NCBI RefSeq assembly: GCF_947499585.1
Contig: NZ_CANMOO010000001.1
Location: 1,612,001-1,676,000 of the forward strand
DNA from: an uncultured Allomuricauda sp.
GTDB taxonomy: Bacteria > Bacteroidota > Bacteroidia > Flavobacteriales > Flavobacteriaceae
DNA: 64,000 bases
Reading direction: 5' to 3'
In this document: positions 25,680-36,907 of the stretch, piece after piece
Position numbering within the stretch: position 1 is the first letter of the stretch
Layout of the letters: every line of letters starts with the position of its first letter
Notes under the pieces: generated by a model
Seen by the model: the letters and a program-made list of their open reading frames with translations, nothing else
Databases searched by the model: none
What the model was told of the DNA's origin: nothing
Program-made: the position numbers and the translations under genes

Positions 25680-26870
25680 CTATGAAATGACTCCTGAGCC
25701 GATAAGTTCATCAGCAATATACCAAGCCACAAACTGACCTTCTGTAATGGCGGATTGCTTTTCTTTAAAATCTACGTAAAGTCCACCATCTGTTTTGTAC
25801 AGCGTAGCTTGTTGCAAGGGTTGTCTATATCGGATTCTTGCCATAACCTCCATGGTTTCATCAACACTTAAAGCTAGATCCTTTCTAACCCAATGTAATT
25901 CGTTATCATTTACAAAAAGGGTATGGCGCAACAAACCTGGATGAGATTTGCCCTGACCTGTATAAATTATATTTTTATCAACATCGGTATCAATCACAAA
26001 CAGGGGTTCTTTGGTTCCCCCAACATTCAACCCTTTACGTTGTCCAATAGTAAAATAATGAGCTCCTTGATGCTCCCCCACTACTTTTCCATCAGCTTCT
26101 GAATAAGATGGCTTTTCAGCATGAAAGGCAAGTTCCGCAGTTTTAGAATCGAACTTTGGGACACTCATATTAAACTGCTGGGCATCGTAAGGAACCTCAA
26201 CAATCACACCTTTTTGGGGCTTTAATTTTTGTTGCAAGAATTCGGGCAAATGTACTTTTCCGATAAAGCATAGTCCTTGTGAATCTTTTTTATCCGCCGT
26301 TATCAAATCATTTTCTGTTGCAATCCTTCTTACCTCAGGTTTTGTGAGTTCACCAATTGGAAACAGCGTTTTTGAAAGCTGTTCTTGGGACAACTGGCAC
26401 AGAAAATAAGATTGGTCTTTGTTACCATCTACTCCTGCTAAGAGTTGATATGTTTCAGTACCATCTTCATTTTGTATAATGCCCTTTCTGCAGTAGTGTC
26501 CGGTGGCAACATAATCTGCCCCCAACTGCAATGCAATTTTCATGAACACATCAAACTTTATCTCGCGATTGCAAAGTACATCTGGATTAGGTGTTCTTCC
26601 CCTTTCATACTCATTGAACATATAGTCTACTATACGTTCTTTATATTCAACGCTTAAATCTACCGTCTGAAATGGAATTCCCAATTTATCAGCAACGATC
26701 AGTGCATCATTACTATCTTCTACCCACGGGCATTCTTCTGAAATAATTACAGAATCATCATGCCAATTCTTCATAAAAAGGCCAATTACCTCATAACCCT
26801 GCTCTTTTAAAAGATAGGCCGTAACGCTTGAATCCACTCCGCCAGAAAGTCCAACAACAACTTTTTTCAT
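25680..26870 (-). CDS. mnmA: tRNA-specific 2-thiouridylase MnmA
   Basis: This 396-residue enzyme inserts sulfur at U34 of tRNA Lys, Glu and Gln. It carries the PP-loop [17 protein letters not shown], the catalytic Cys of [13 protein letters not shown] and the second Cys of [10 protein letters not shown], plus the tRNA-binding [15 protein letters not shown] and C-terminal beta-barrel beginning [16 protein letters not shown] -7 box TATTTTTG lies at 26898-26891. It is the first gene of a three-gene minus-strand run. Confidence 0.95.
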   Translation of the reverse strand: MKKVVVGLSGGVDSSVTAYLLKEQGYEVIGLFMKNWHDDSVIISEECPWVEDSNDALIVADKLGIPFQTVDLSVEYKERIVDYMFNEYERGRTPNPDVLCNREIKFDVFMKIALQLGADYVATGHYCRKGIIQNEDGTETYQLLAGVDGNKDQSYFLCQLSQEQLSKTLFPIGELTKPEVRRIATENDLITADKKDSQGLCFIGKVHLPEFLQQKLKPQKGVIVEVPYDAQQFNMSVPKFDSKTAELAFHAEKPSYSEADGKVVGEHQGAHYFTIGQRKGLNVGGTKEPLFVIDTDVDKNIIYTGQGKSHPGLLRHTLFVNDNELHWVRKDLALSVDETMEVMARIRYRQPLQQATLYKTDGGLYVDFKEKQSAITEGQFVAWYIADELIGSGVIS

Positions 26871-27445
26871 CTCTATTCCATATAATCGTGCAAAAATACA
26901 AAATGACCACCATTAAATCCTAAATCTGTCCTTTTGCCTAAAGAGAAGTATTTGTTGACAAAACTTAGAACAGAAAACCAAATTAATGAAAATGAAAACC
27001 ATTCCGCACTTAGGAAAAATCCTCATATATCATTTTATAAACGGTAACAAGGCGAAAACCACCGACCTAACAGATAATCAGAAATGATTAGTTTTTAATA
27101 AAAAAACTTAAACATAAATGATACTGTTTAGGTCCTACACAAAACTGGAGAACCTCCAAAAGTTACTTTGCCAGATACAGAAATATTGGAAGGTGTTATT
27201 CATATTATTAGTAAAATACTTCTGTCACAGGAGGTAACAGACTATTTTTCGCCCTATAGTAATAGTTTTTCCTTTATACTAAAATCTGGTTTACTGAATT
27301 AAGTAAGTCGGATTTTTTCGTTCTATGATTTTCATGATTAAACATATTTGTTAAACTTTTTATAAAAAAGACTAAACAAAAGCAACCTATTTTGTTTAAT
27401 TCCATCTTTGGAACGTTAAACAATTTATTATCTAAAAACAAATAC
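26871..27445. other. 575-nt intergenic region between mnmA and the FAS1 lipoprotein
   Basis: The left end holds the mnmA -7 box. The rest shows no RNA gene, transposon end or strong promoter. An ATG-less open frame of 57 codons (27132-27302, plus) is visible but unsupported. A CATCTTTG box near 27403-27410 might belong to the FAS1 gene promoter; no matching -33 element was found. The length is unusual for this compact window. Confidence 0.5.
26891..26898 (-). promoter_or_regulatory. -7 box of mnmA
   Basis: TATTTTTG on the minus strand is an exact TAnnTTTG match, 20 nt upstream of the mnmA ATG. No TTG at the usual distance was found. Confidence 0.45.
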
Positions 27446-29335
27446 ATGAAAGCACTAATGAAATTATCTCAATTGACATTATTAATTTTTGCCTTGATTT
27501 TTACATCCTGTTCGGATGATGATGACAATGGTCCAACTGTGGTTGTACCTTCAAGTAATATTGTAGAAGCTGCAATAGCTACTGCAGATTTAAGCAGCTT
27601 GGTAAGTGCATTACAAAAAGCTGATGAAAGTGCCGACAACGATTTAGTTAGTGCTTTAAGTGGTGATGGCCCTTTCACGGTCTTTGCACCTACCAACGCT
27701 GCATTTGCAGATTTGTTTGCCCAATTGGACGGATTTGATTCTTTGGATGATTTTAGCACCCAAGAACTTCAAAACCTATTGGCCACCATATTAACGTACC
27801 ATGTTATTCCTGGAACAGGGGCACTTTCCTCTGATTTGAGCGATGGTCAAAGTTTGACCACATTACAAGGAGGAACTTTGGAAATTTCCACACAAGGGGG
27901 AGTTTTTATTGGTGATGCAACTAACGTTAATGCAGAAGTTACAAAAGCTAACGTTGAAACTACCAACGGTATAGTACATGTGATTAATAAAGTATTGCTA
28001 CCACAAACTATTTTAGATGAATTGGCTGATATTATTCTAATTCCTATTACAGATTTGGCAATTGGAAATGAAAATCTTCAAAGTTTAGTAGCAGCCTTAA
28101 CTGCAGCTAACGGAGATTTACCAACAGTACTAAGAGGCGATGGTCCCTTTACGGTATTGGCTCCCTCAGATGATGCGTTCACAGCTTTCTTGGATGGTGC
28201 TGAACTTGGTGATATTCCAGTTGATGTTTTAACCAATGTTTTACTAAATCATGTTATTAGCGGAGAACTAATGGCTGCAGACTTAATTGCCTTAGGTTCT
28301 GGATATGCCAATACACTTGCAGCAGGTGCCGGTGATGAAAACATTAGTATTTTCTTTGATACTGCTGATGGCGTTGTGTTCAATGCAGCTTCAACTGTTG
28401 AAGCTCCAAATATAAAGGCGTTAAATGGCGTAGTGCATGTGGTGGATGCGGTTATAGATATACCTAACATCGTTGACCATGCATTGGCCAATCCAGCACT
28501 TACTTCTTTAGTAGCTGCACTTACTGATGGTGGAAATACTACTTTCACAGATCTATTATCCAATGATGAAGAGGTATTTACCGTCTTTGCACCAGTAAAT
28601 GATGCATTTGGTGCATTTACAAATCCAAATTCCAATGATATTAATGATATCCTTTCCAACCATGTAATCGTTGGCGCGGCGGCATTTTCATCAGGATTGA
28701 CAAATTCTTATGTAAACACTGCTGCTGAATTTGCAACTGATGAAAATTTAAGTCTTTACATTAATACAGATGATGGCGTTACCTTAAATGGCATAAGTAA
28801 CGTTGCCATTGCAGACATTGTAGCTTCCAATGGAGTTATTCATGCTGTAGATGCTGTAATCGATTTGCCAACAGTAGTTACTTTCGCAACAGCGAATCCA
28901 AACTTTGATTCTTTAGTAGCTGCTTTGACCACCGAAGGTCAACCTGATTTTGTTACAACATTGCAAGGTAATGGTCCATTCACTGTTTTCGCTCCAACCA
29001 ATGATGCGTTCCAAGCACTTTTGGATAGCAATGATATGTGGAACGGATTGCCTGATATTGATTCCGCTTTACTTACCAGTGTTTTACAACATCACGTGAT
29101 TTCCGGAGCCAATATACGCTCAGGAGATTTAACTCCTAATGGTGATACGGTAACACCCGCAACTCTAGAAGGTGATACGTTTACTATTACGCTACCTGGT
29201 ACTGATGGCAATATTGCAAATGTAACAGATGGTGCTGGCAATACAGGTATAGGTATTGACGCAGTTGATGTACAAGCCGTAAATGGAGTAATCCATGTAT
29301 TGGATGCCGTATTGATTCCAGATACTACAAATTAA
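27446..29335 (+). CDS. Lipoprotein with four fasciclin (FAS1) domains
   Basis: The protein has 629 residues from the ATG at 27446, chosen because it places a proper lipoprotein signal (LIFALIFTSC) at the N-terminus. Longer in-frame starts are non-ATG. Four FAS1 repeats follow, each with the H1 motif GPFTVFAPTNAAF or variant, a central YHVI/NHVI motif, and the C-terminal NGVIHVVDAVI motif. Approximate spans are residues 35-185, 195-335, 340-475 and 480-628. FAS1 proteins mediate cell-cell or cell-matrix adhesion. Surface adhesion is the likely role. A strong terminator follows 41 nt after the stop. Confidence 0.9.
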   Translation: MKALMKLSQLTLLIFALIFTSCSDDDDNGPTVVVPSSNIVEAAIATADLSSLVSALQKADESADNDLVSALSGDGPFTVFAPTNAAFADLFAQLDGFDSLDDFSTQELQNLLATILTYHVIPGTGALSSDLSDGQSLTTLQGGTLEISTQGGVFIGDATNVNAEVTKANVETTNGIVHVINKVLLPQTILDELADIILIPITDLAIGNENLQSLVAALTAANGDLPTVLRGDGPFTVLAPSDDAFTAFLDGAELGDIPVDVLTNVLLNHVISGELMAADLIALGSGYANTLAAGAGDENISIFFDTADGVVFNAASTVEAPNIKALNGVVHVVDAVIDIPNIVDHALANPALTSLVAALTDGGNTTFTDLLSNDEEVFTVFAPVNDAFGAFTNPNSNDINDILSNHVIVGAAAFSSGLTNSYVNTAAEFATDENLSLYINTDDGVTLNGISNVAIADIVASNGVIHAVDAVIDLPTVVTFATANPNFDSLVAALTTEGQPDFVTTLQGNGPFTVFAPTNDAFQALLDSNDMWNGLPDIDSALLTSVLQHHVISGANIRSGDLTPNGDTVTPATLEGDTFTITLPGTDGNIANVTDGAGNTGIGIDAVDVQAVNGVIHVLDAVLIPDTTN

Positions 29336-29376
29336 ATATCAATAAAACCTCAAATATGTAGGTTAAATACTACTAA

Positions 29377-29415
29377 AAACTCCCTTGATTTCAATCAAGG
29401 GAGTTTCTTTTTTTT
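29377..29415 (+). terminator. Terminator of the FAS1 gene
   Basis: AAACTCCCTTGATT and AATCAAGGGAGTTT form a perfect long stem with a tiny loop, followed by a T-rich tract of about 12 nt. Confidence 0.9.
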
Positions 29416-29567
29416 ATAGGGGTTTACCGTTCGTCGATGACACATCAAAAGAGGTCTCTTTACCATACAAAAACACCCCCTTTGACAACTATTAATTTTT
29501 TAGGCAAGTATTATGTCACATCTTTGAAGTCCCAAATCTTTCCAAACTATACCTAATCAGTGGTGAA

Positions 29568-29600
29568 AGCTCCCCCAAATTCTGGGGGAGTTTTTATTTT
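29568..29600 (+). terminator. Second plus-strand terminator with no gene in front of it
   Basis: CTCCCCCA (29570-29577), loop AATTC and TGGGGGAG (29583-29590) are followed by TTTTTATTTT. The T run lies on the plus strand, so it ends a rightward transcript, yet the FAS1 gene is already closed at 29415. Either a small RNA is made from 29416-29600, or it acts as a weak bidirectional terminator for yidC, whose stop is 24 nt away on the other strand. Confidence 0.7.
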
Positions 29601-29613
29601 GTAGAAATGGATT

Positions 29614-31482
29614 TTAGCGTTTTCCAGTTTTCTTTTGTGCTTCGGCCTGCTCCATCATCTCACGCATCTTTTTCTGGAACTTGTTTTCCTTTTTAGGCTT
29701 CTTCTTGTTCTCCTGAATTTGGGCATGGATTTTATCCTCATTTAAGATGTATTTTTTAATCGCCAACATAATAAAGATGGTAATCAAATTGGAGACGAAA
29801 TAATACAAGCTCAAACCACTGGCATAGTTGTTAAAGAAAAACAACATCATTACAGGAGAAAGGTACATGATAAATTTCATGTTCGGCATGCCCGGTTGCT
29901 GTTGCATCTGCATACTCTGCCCCGTAGTCATGGTCATATAGAAAAAGATGGCAACCGATGCTAAAATTGGAAAAAGACTCACGTGATCTCCATAAAATGG
30001 AATAGCAAATGGTAAATTGAAGATGGTATCATAAGATGATAGGTCTTCTGCCCATAAAAAAGATTTTTGCCTTAAAGCAAATGAGGTTGGGAAAAACATG
30101 AATAAAGAATAAAAAATGGGAAGTTGTAGCAATGCCGGGATACAACCGCTCATAGGACTCACTCCTGCTTTATTATAGAGTTTCATGGTCTCCTGCTGCT
30201 TTTTCATGGCATTGTCCTTCAACCGCTCATTAATTTCAGTAATCTCAGGCTTCAATACTTTCATCTTAGCTTGTGACAGATACGATTTATAAGTAACCGG
30301 AGATAATGCCAAACGAACAATAATCGTCATTATAACAATGGCTATTCCATAAGGAAGAAATGAACTTAAAAAAGTATAGAAGGGTGTAAAAATGTATCGG
30401 TTAATCCAGCCAAAAATCCCCCATCCAAAAGGAATGGATTCTACCAATCCTAAATCTTTGTACTCATCCAACACCTTTACATCTGTTGGCCCGTAGTACC
30501 AGTACATATTTTGAGAAAGCTCTCCACCTTGCAATTCTAAAGCAGTTTTAGTAGTATATGCCTTTGTAAACAGTGTTTCTTTGCTTTCTTCCTCCACTAA
30601 ATTTGTAGAACTCAGTGCCGCACTCTTAAAGTGGGTTTCCGTTGCTAAAATAGAGCTGAAAAAATGCTGTCGATAAGACAACCACTTCACATCTGTTTCG
30701 GTCTCTTCGTCTAAATCGCTACTCTCCGAAAGCTTGCTGATTTTATCTCCATCATGATTATACGTTAAACGAGTATAGCGATTTTCGTATAGGACACTTT
30801 TGTCATGCCTAATTCCCTTAAGGCTCCATTCCAAATCAATAGGACGGGTTGAATTAAGAACTCCATTTAGCCCTTGCGATCTAATCGTAAAATCCACCAA
30901 ATAATCATTAGGTTTCATTTCATACCTATACTCTAAAAATTGATTTTGCGAAATCTTGGCTTTCATGGAAAGCACTTGATTATCTCCGTTATTTGAAAAT
31001 GAGGGTTCAAAAAACAAGTCCAAAGTGTTCAATACTCTATTATCAGATGTGGAAAAGTTTATTCCGAATTTGGCATTCCCATCTTTCACTAAATATATTG
31101 GAACAGAATCATGGTCAACAAAATTCTTCATTCTGGCCTCTATAATCTGGCCTCCTTTATTATCAATCTCTAAATAAAGTACCCCATTCTCCAATTTTGT
31201 AGTACCTGTTGAGGCATTAGTAAAACCAAAAGCCCCTACTGAAGTTTTATAACTTGCTACTGCAGTAGAATCTTGCAAGTTAATTGGAGTAGGGTCATTA
31301 TCTACAACTGGTTCCGCGACAGCTTCTGTTTCCTTTGCTGCTGCTTCAACCTTTTCCTGTTCTGCTTTTTGGGCTTCTAATTCTTCTGGGGTGGGCTGAT
31401 TTTGGTAAAACATAAAAATGAGTATCCCAAAAATCAATACAAAACCAATAATGGATTTGACGTCCAGTTTCTTTTCTTCCAT
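29614..31482 (-). CDS. yidC: Membrane protein insertase YidC
   Basis: This 622-residue protein has the layout of a Gram-negative YidC: an N-terminal helix (IIGFVLIFGILIFMFYQNQ), a large periplasmic beta-sandwich domain (about residues 60-350), and a C-terminal 60KD_IMP/Oxa1 domain with five helices (GIAIVIMTIIVRLALSPVTY, MSGCIPALLQLPIFYSLFMF, and a C-terminal segment LSLYYFVSNLITIFIMLAIK). A basic tail (KKKPKKENKFQKKMRE) can bind ribosomes. It inserts and folds inner-membrane proteins. It lies 59 nt downstream of pyrG and is probably co-transcribed. Confidence 0.96.
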   Translation of the reverse strand: MEEKKLDVKSIIGFVLIFGILIFMFYQNQPTPEELEAQKAEQEKVEAAAKETEAVAEPVVDNDPTPINLQDSTAVASYKTSVGAFGFTNASTGTTKLENGVLYLEIDNKGGQIIEARMKNFVDHDSVPIYLVKDGNAKFGINFSTSDNRVLNTLDLFFEPSFSNNGDNQVLSMKAKISQNQFLEYRYEMKPNDYLVDFTIRSQGLNGVLNSTRPIDLEWSLKGIRHDKSVLYENRYTRLTYNHDGDKISKLSESSDLDEETETDVKWLSYRQHFFSSILATETHFKSAALSSTNLVEEESKETLFTKAYTTKTALELQGGELSQNMYWYYGPTDVKVLDEYKDLGLVESIPFGWGIFGWINRYIFTPFYTFLSSFLPYGIAIVIMTIIVRLALSPVTYKSYLSQAKMKVLKPEITEINERLKDNAMKKQQETMKLYNKAGVSPMSGCIPALLQLPIFYSLFMFFPTSFALRQKSFLWAEDLSSYDTIFNLPFAIPFYGDHVSLFPILASVAIFFYMTMTTGQSMQMQQQPGMPNMKFIMYLSPVMMLFFFNNYASGLSLYYFVSNLITIFIMLAIKKYILNEDKIHAQIQENKKKPKKENKFQKKMREMMEQAEAQKKTGKR

Positions 31483-31541
31483 GAAAGTTATTTAGTGAAA
31501 ATCTTTATTTCAGGTGGCAAATATATGTCCAAAACTGGAGT

Positions 31542-33230
<1,689 letters not shown>

Positions 33231-33233
33231 TCA

Positions 33234-33467
33234 TTACTTAGGAAATTCTTTTCTAATTTTCCTAATCATTGGTTCCAGACCATTGTCCTTTACATCTAAC
33301 ATGGTAATTAAGTGTTCTCCCAGCTTTCCTCTTGGAAACCCTTTCTGTCTGAACCACACCAAATAAGCCAAGGGCAAATCTACTAAATAGCGATCTTTGT
33401 ACTTGCCAAAGGGCATTTTATAGTGGGCAAGTTCCAGTAACTTTTCTTTGTCAGGTTGAATTTCCAT
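33234..33467 (-). CDS. DUF3820 family protein
   Basis: This 77-residue cytoplasmic protein has the DUF3820 core HYKMPFGKYKDRYLVDLPLA followed by YLVWFRQKGFPRGKLG. Homologues are called putative quorum-sensing-regulated virulence factors, but the fold is related to the small nucleic-acid-linked modules found beside exonucleases, and no function is established. It lies 57 nt upstream of pyrG on the same strand. Confidence 0.82.
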   Translation of the reverse strand: MEIQPDKEKLLELAHYKMPFGKYKDRYLVDLPLAYLVWFRQKGFPRGKLGEHLITMLDVKDNGLEPMIRKIRKEFPK

Positions 33468-33511
33468 TTATACTTCTAAAATACTATCTTTCTTGGTATA
33501 AACACCTAATC

Positions 33512-34375
33512 ATGAAGAGAAGAAATTTCATAGCAGCAGCAGCAGTTGGGTCGGCGGGTATTGCAACCACCACATCCTTAGCACAAAGCCAAAAAAAAAG
33601 TAAGGATTTTGACCTGAAAAACAACATTAACCATAGTGTATGTCAATGGTGCTTTGCTCATTTACCCTTAGAAGAATTTCTTCAAATATTAAATGGATTG
33701 GGGATAAAAGCAATTGATCTTATCGGTCCAAAAGATTGGCCACTTTTGAAAAAGTATGATATTCATTGTTCTATGTGCAATGGTGCAGAAATTAGCTTGA
33801 CAGAAGGGTGGAACGACCCAAAATACCATGAAGAACTCATAAAGAACTATACAGAGATAATCCCTCAGGTAGCTGAAGCCGGATATACCAATCTCATCTG
33901 TTTTAGTGGCAACCGAAGGGGGATTAACGATTATGTAGGGCTACAAAATTGCGTGGACGGACTTTCCAAGATCATGCCTTTGGCAGAAAAACATGGAGTT
34001 GTAATTCAAATGGAATTGTTCAATCAGGTCAACCATCCAGATTATATGTGTGACAGTTCCATATGGGGGGTGGAACTTTGCAAACATCTGGGCAGTGACA
34101 ATTTTAAACTTCTTTTTGATATCTACCATATGCAAATACAAGAAGGCGACATTATTCGAAGTATTCAAAATTATCATCCCTACTTTGGGCACTACCATAC
34201 CGCCGGTGTACCCGGGCGGCATGAGATTGATGAAACACAAGAATTGTATTACCCTGCCATCATAAAAGCAATTTTAGATACAGGTTTTACTGGCCACGTG
34301 GCCCAAGAGTTTATCACAACTTGGGATGACAAGATTGAAGCCCTTAAAGATGCTTTTTTACGGTGCGATGTCTAA
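33512..34375 (+). CDS. Tat-exported hydroxypyruvate isomerase-like TIM-barrel protein
   Basis: This 287-residue protein starts MKRRNFIAAAAVGSAG, a twin-arginine signal, with cleavage near TSLAQ. The body is an AP-endonuclease-2-type (xylose isomerase-like) TIM barrel similar to Hyi: VCQWCFAHLPLEEFL, YTNLICFSGNRRGI, VIQMELFNQVNHPDY, KLLFDIYHMQIQEGDI and FGHYHTAGVPGRHEIDE, which carry the metal-binding Glu, Asp, His residues. It probably isomerises a small sugar or hydroxyacid in the periplasm. Export of this family is common in Bacteroidota. The substrate is unknown. Confidence 0.83.
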   Translation: MKRRNFIAAAAVGSAGIATTTSLAQSQKKSKDFDLKNNINHSVCQWCFAHLPLEEFLQILNGLGIKAIDLIGPKDWPLLKKYDIHCSMCNGAEISLTEGWNDPKYHEELIKNYTEIIPQVAEAGYTNLICFSGNRRGINDYVGLQNCVDGLSKIMPLAEKHGVVIQMELFNQVNHPDYMCDSSIWGVELCKHLGSDNFKLLFDIYHMQIQEGDIIRSIQNYHPYFGHYHTAGVPGRHEIDETQELYYPAIIKAILDTGFTGHVAQEFITTWDDKIEALKDAFLRCDV

Positions 34376-35442
34376 TTAAATAAGGCTGGTACTATATAAT
34401 TATTCATTAACTCGTTCGTATAACCATGGGCTTTTCTGTTTCCGTAGTTAGTTGTTGTAATTACAACTACAGCTTCCAATTCTGGAATTGCCAGAACTTT
34501 TTGTCCACCATTTCCGGACATATAATATGATCTGTACTTTTTATCACTTCCAAAAGACTTCAACCATAACAAATATGCGTAATCAGTTCCTTCTCTTGCA
34601 TTTGCCTTAGGTGAAGTTGCTTTTTGAATCCATTCTTTTGAAAGAATTTGTTTTCCGTTCCATTCGCCATTTTGAAGAAACATTTGGATGATCTTTAAAA
34701 AATCACGGCTTCTGTATTCACTTCCGCCAGCTGTGTTTAAAACACTGGAAGGCGTATAGTGCAATTTATAATCCTTAATATTTAATGGGTCAAATAAGTT
34801 TTGTGCTACAAAACTGTCCAAAGGCATCTCTATAGCATTTTCAACAACTACAGCCATTGTCGCAGCTCCGGCAGAGCAATAGCTCATAGCCCTACCATAA
34901 GGGGAGTCTTTCGGTTTAGGCCCAAATGGAAACGAACGTATTGGAAGGTCTACAAAAAACTGAAGCCAATCTTCAACTATATACATGCGTTCTTCATTGC
35001 CTCTCGAAAACATATTATCATCATCACATTCAAGCATAGAGCTCATGGTCAACAAATCTTCTATAGTGATTTCTTGTTTTCTAGGGTCTTGATTCTTTAT
35101 AGGCAATTCTGGTTTCAGGTATTTAAAAATCTCTTCCTTTTCTGACTTTATATACCCTTTATCTATAGCTATTCCAGTAAGGATAGTAGCCATAGTTTTG
35201 GTAACTGACCGTGTGTTCCTCAACGTATTTACATCTGTTCCGTTGTAATATTTTTCAAAAACCAGTTTTCCCTGCCTGGCGACCAAAACACTTGTAATCC
35301 TTTCATAGTCCCCATTATCAATCTTTTTATCCATTTCTTTAAAGAGTGCATGGTCTATTCTGTTTTTCTCTGAAAAGTCCAATTGAGCGCTTAGAGAAGT
35401 TGGAATCACAATCATTAATACATACCAGATGAATTTGTTCAT
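34372..35442 (-). CDS. Secreted serine hydrolase, class C beta-lactamase family
   Basis: This 356-residue protein has a Sec signal (MIVIPTSLSAQ). The SxxK nucleophile motif is RSVTKTMATILTGIAIDKG near residue 82. A YxS-type second motif is AMSYCSAGAATM, where the usual Asn is Ser, and the third motif is replaced by YYMSGNGGQKVLAIP (GNGGQ). Such proteins are usually esterases or D-amino-acid peptidases, not true beta-lactamases. It overlaps the isomerase gene by 4 nt tail-to-tail and follows the AraC gene by 80 nt. Confidence 0.82.
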   Translation of the reverse strand: MNKFIWYVLMIVIPTSLSAQLDFSEKNRIDHALFKEMDKKIDNGDYERITSVLVARQGKLVFEKYYNGTDVNTLRNTRSVTKTMATILTGIAIDKGYIKSEKEEIFKYLKPELPIKNQDPRKQEITIEDLLTMSSMLECDDDNMFSRGNEERMYIVEDWLQFFVDLPIRSFPFGPKPKDSPYGRAMSYCSAGAATMAVVVENAIEMPLDSFVAQNLFDPLNIKDYKLHYTPSSVLNTAGGSEYRSRDFLKIIQMFLQNGEWNGKQILSKEWIQKATSPKANAREGTDYAYLLWLKSFGSDKKYRSYYMSGNGGQKVLAIPELEAVVVITTTNYGNRKAHGYTNELMNNYIVPALFN

Positions 35443-35522
35443 TTCTATTGTTTTTTGATTATTTCAACAAAGTAAATCAAGCATTTATGATAAAAATAGA
35501 ATGATATTAACATGAAACAGGA

Positions 35523-36326
35523 TTAGAGAAACTTTTGTCTAAAGGTTTTTGGGGTTTCTTGGAAACAATTTTTGAATGTTCGTGTAAAATGACTTTGATC
35601 AGAAAATCCGCAAGAATGCGCTATCTCAGTAAGAGAGTAATTCTGATTTCCCAATAGATGAATAGCTTTTTTAATTTTATGGCTTCTAATGTAATCTCCC
35701 AATGTGGTATTGAGATATTTTGGGATACTTCGAGACAAGTGCACCGGGTGCACACCCAAAGTTTTGGAAAGTGAGGATAATGTTAAATCATTAGGGTCAT
35801 CATATATCAATTGTCTTAATTTCTCTATCCATTCCGGTTCTGTTTTTATTGGAGTCAAATCCTCTCCCCATACTTCCTCACAAAGTTGCAAAACCAATAC
35901 ATCTAAAGATACAGTGGAATACTTATCGTTACATTTAAACTCATAGTAGATTTTTGCCAAGGTTTGGTGTAATCTTGGATCTTTCATAAGTCCGCTGCCT
36001 TCCCAAAGGTTTTCGTTTAGGTTTTTCTTTCCGAAACAATTTCGATCTAATTCAATATGAAAACCTTTTGCTAAACGAGTTTCTTTAGTATTCATGTGCA
36101 TTTCTTGCCAATTATGAAACAAAAAGCTGCCAGGAGGACACAGTGTAGTACCTCCCCTATTGATATCTTTAAGGTTTCCGTCCAAGACATACATGAAGTA
36201 GGGGTTTTCATGATAATGCCAATCTGTTTGCGGTAAATTATAATCATATTCGGAAAAAGAAACACCTACATTCTCTAATTCCAATTTACGGATGCCGTAA
36301 TAGTTGCCCTTTTCTAGAATTTTCAT
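35523..36326 (-). CDS. AraC-family transcriptional regulator
   Basis: This 267-residue protein has an N-terminal cupin-like sensing part (YHENPYFMYVLDGNLKDI, PPGSFLFHNWQEMH) and a C-terminal double HTH: LSSLSKTLGVHPVHLSRSIP and YSLTEIAHSCGFSDQSHFTR. The protein probably regulates the adjacent serine hydrolase or itself. The ligand is unknown; the cupin half suggests a small molecule. Confidence 0.88.
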   Translation of the reverse strand: MKILEKGNYYGIRKLELENVGVSFSEYDYNLPQTDWHYHENPYFMYVLDGNLKDINRGGTTLCPPGSFLFHNWQEMHMNTKETRLAKGFHIELDRNCFGKKNLNENLWEGSGLMKDPRLHQTLAKIYYEFKCNDKYSTVSLDVLVLQLCEEVWGEDLTPIKTEPEWIEKLRQLIYDDPNDLTLSSLSKTLGVHPVHLSRSIPKYLNTTLGDYIRSHKIKKAIHLLGNQNYSLTEIAHSCGFSDQSHFTRTFKNCFQETPKTFRQKFL

Positions 36327-36376
36327 ACACTATAAAGAATACGAAATATGCCAAACGTTACAACCGACAATAAAAT

Positions 36377-36907
36377 TTAGTTTTTATCCAAAGCCTTAGC
36401 TATCCTCTTGTTCCACTCCAATTGCTTTTCAGCGTTTCTGGAAAAGCTGGTTTCCCAGTCGTATAAATCTTGAAAATCTTCTAATTCCTTTAAAATTTCC
36501 TTGTAGATTTTCCGTATTTCGGCCTTTACGTTATCTGAAAAAGAAGTACGTTTCAGCTTATCCCTCATCTTACGAGCAAAGAGTTCAGAAATATCAAAAT
36601 GGAGTTGTTCATGACTCAAGATCAAGTCATCACAAATTTCTGGTTTGTACCAAGATTCATTTGGGTAGAAAAAAGCATTTACTTCAAAATCCAGCTCTAC
36701 TTCATGATGAATTAAATTTGCAGAGTATTTATAACTTATCCCACTTGCAGTAGTGGCTGCAGGTACTGCAGCTGGTGGGATTTTACCTCTAAAATCTGAC
36801 CAAGTAAGTCGTTTACCGGAATCCCATAAAATGCCCTCTTCAATTTCTTGGGCGTATCCGAAGAAACAAAGAAATAAAAGGCATCCTATTGAAATTACTT
36901 TACCCAA
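36377..36907 (-). CDS. Secreted DUF922-type putative zinc protease
   Basis: This 176-residue protein has a Sec signal (LLFLCFFGYAQ), a motif LTWSDFRGKIPP near residue 34 that marks the DUF922 family, and LSHEQLHFDISELFARK near residue 100, which has the HExxH zinc-protease signature. A further Glu or Asp ligand cannot be placed. The protein would act in the periplasm. Its 5' end overlaps the osmC gene 3' end by 13 nt, so it is translated from the same operon (guaA - LysM - osmC - this gene). Confidence 0.75.
   Translation of the reverse strand: MGKVISIGCLLFLCFFGYAQEIEEGILWDSGKRLTWSDFRGKIPPAAVPAATTASGISYKYSANLIHHEVELDFEVNAFFYPNESWYKPEICDDLILSHEQLHFDISELFARKMRDKLKRTSFSDNVKAEIRKIYKEILKELEDFQDLYDWETSFSRNAEKQLEWNKRIAKALDKN

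Noticed and set aside
27132-27302. 57-codon ATG-less open frame in the 26.9-27.4 kb gap
   Set aside because: The translation (TGEPPKVTLPDTEILEGVIH) looks protein-like and could be a gene remnant, but it has no start codon, no family match that I recognise and no neighbours in the same frame. Not enough to call a pseudogene.
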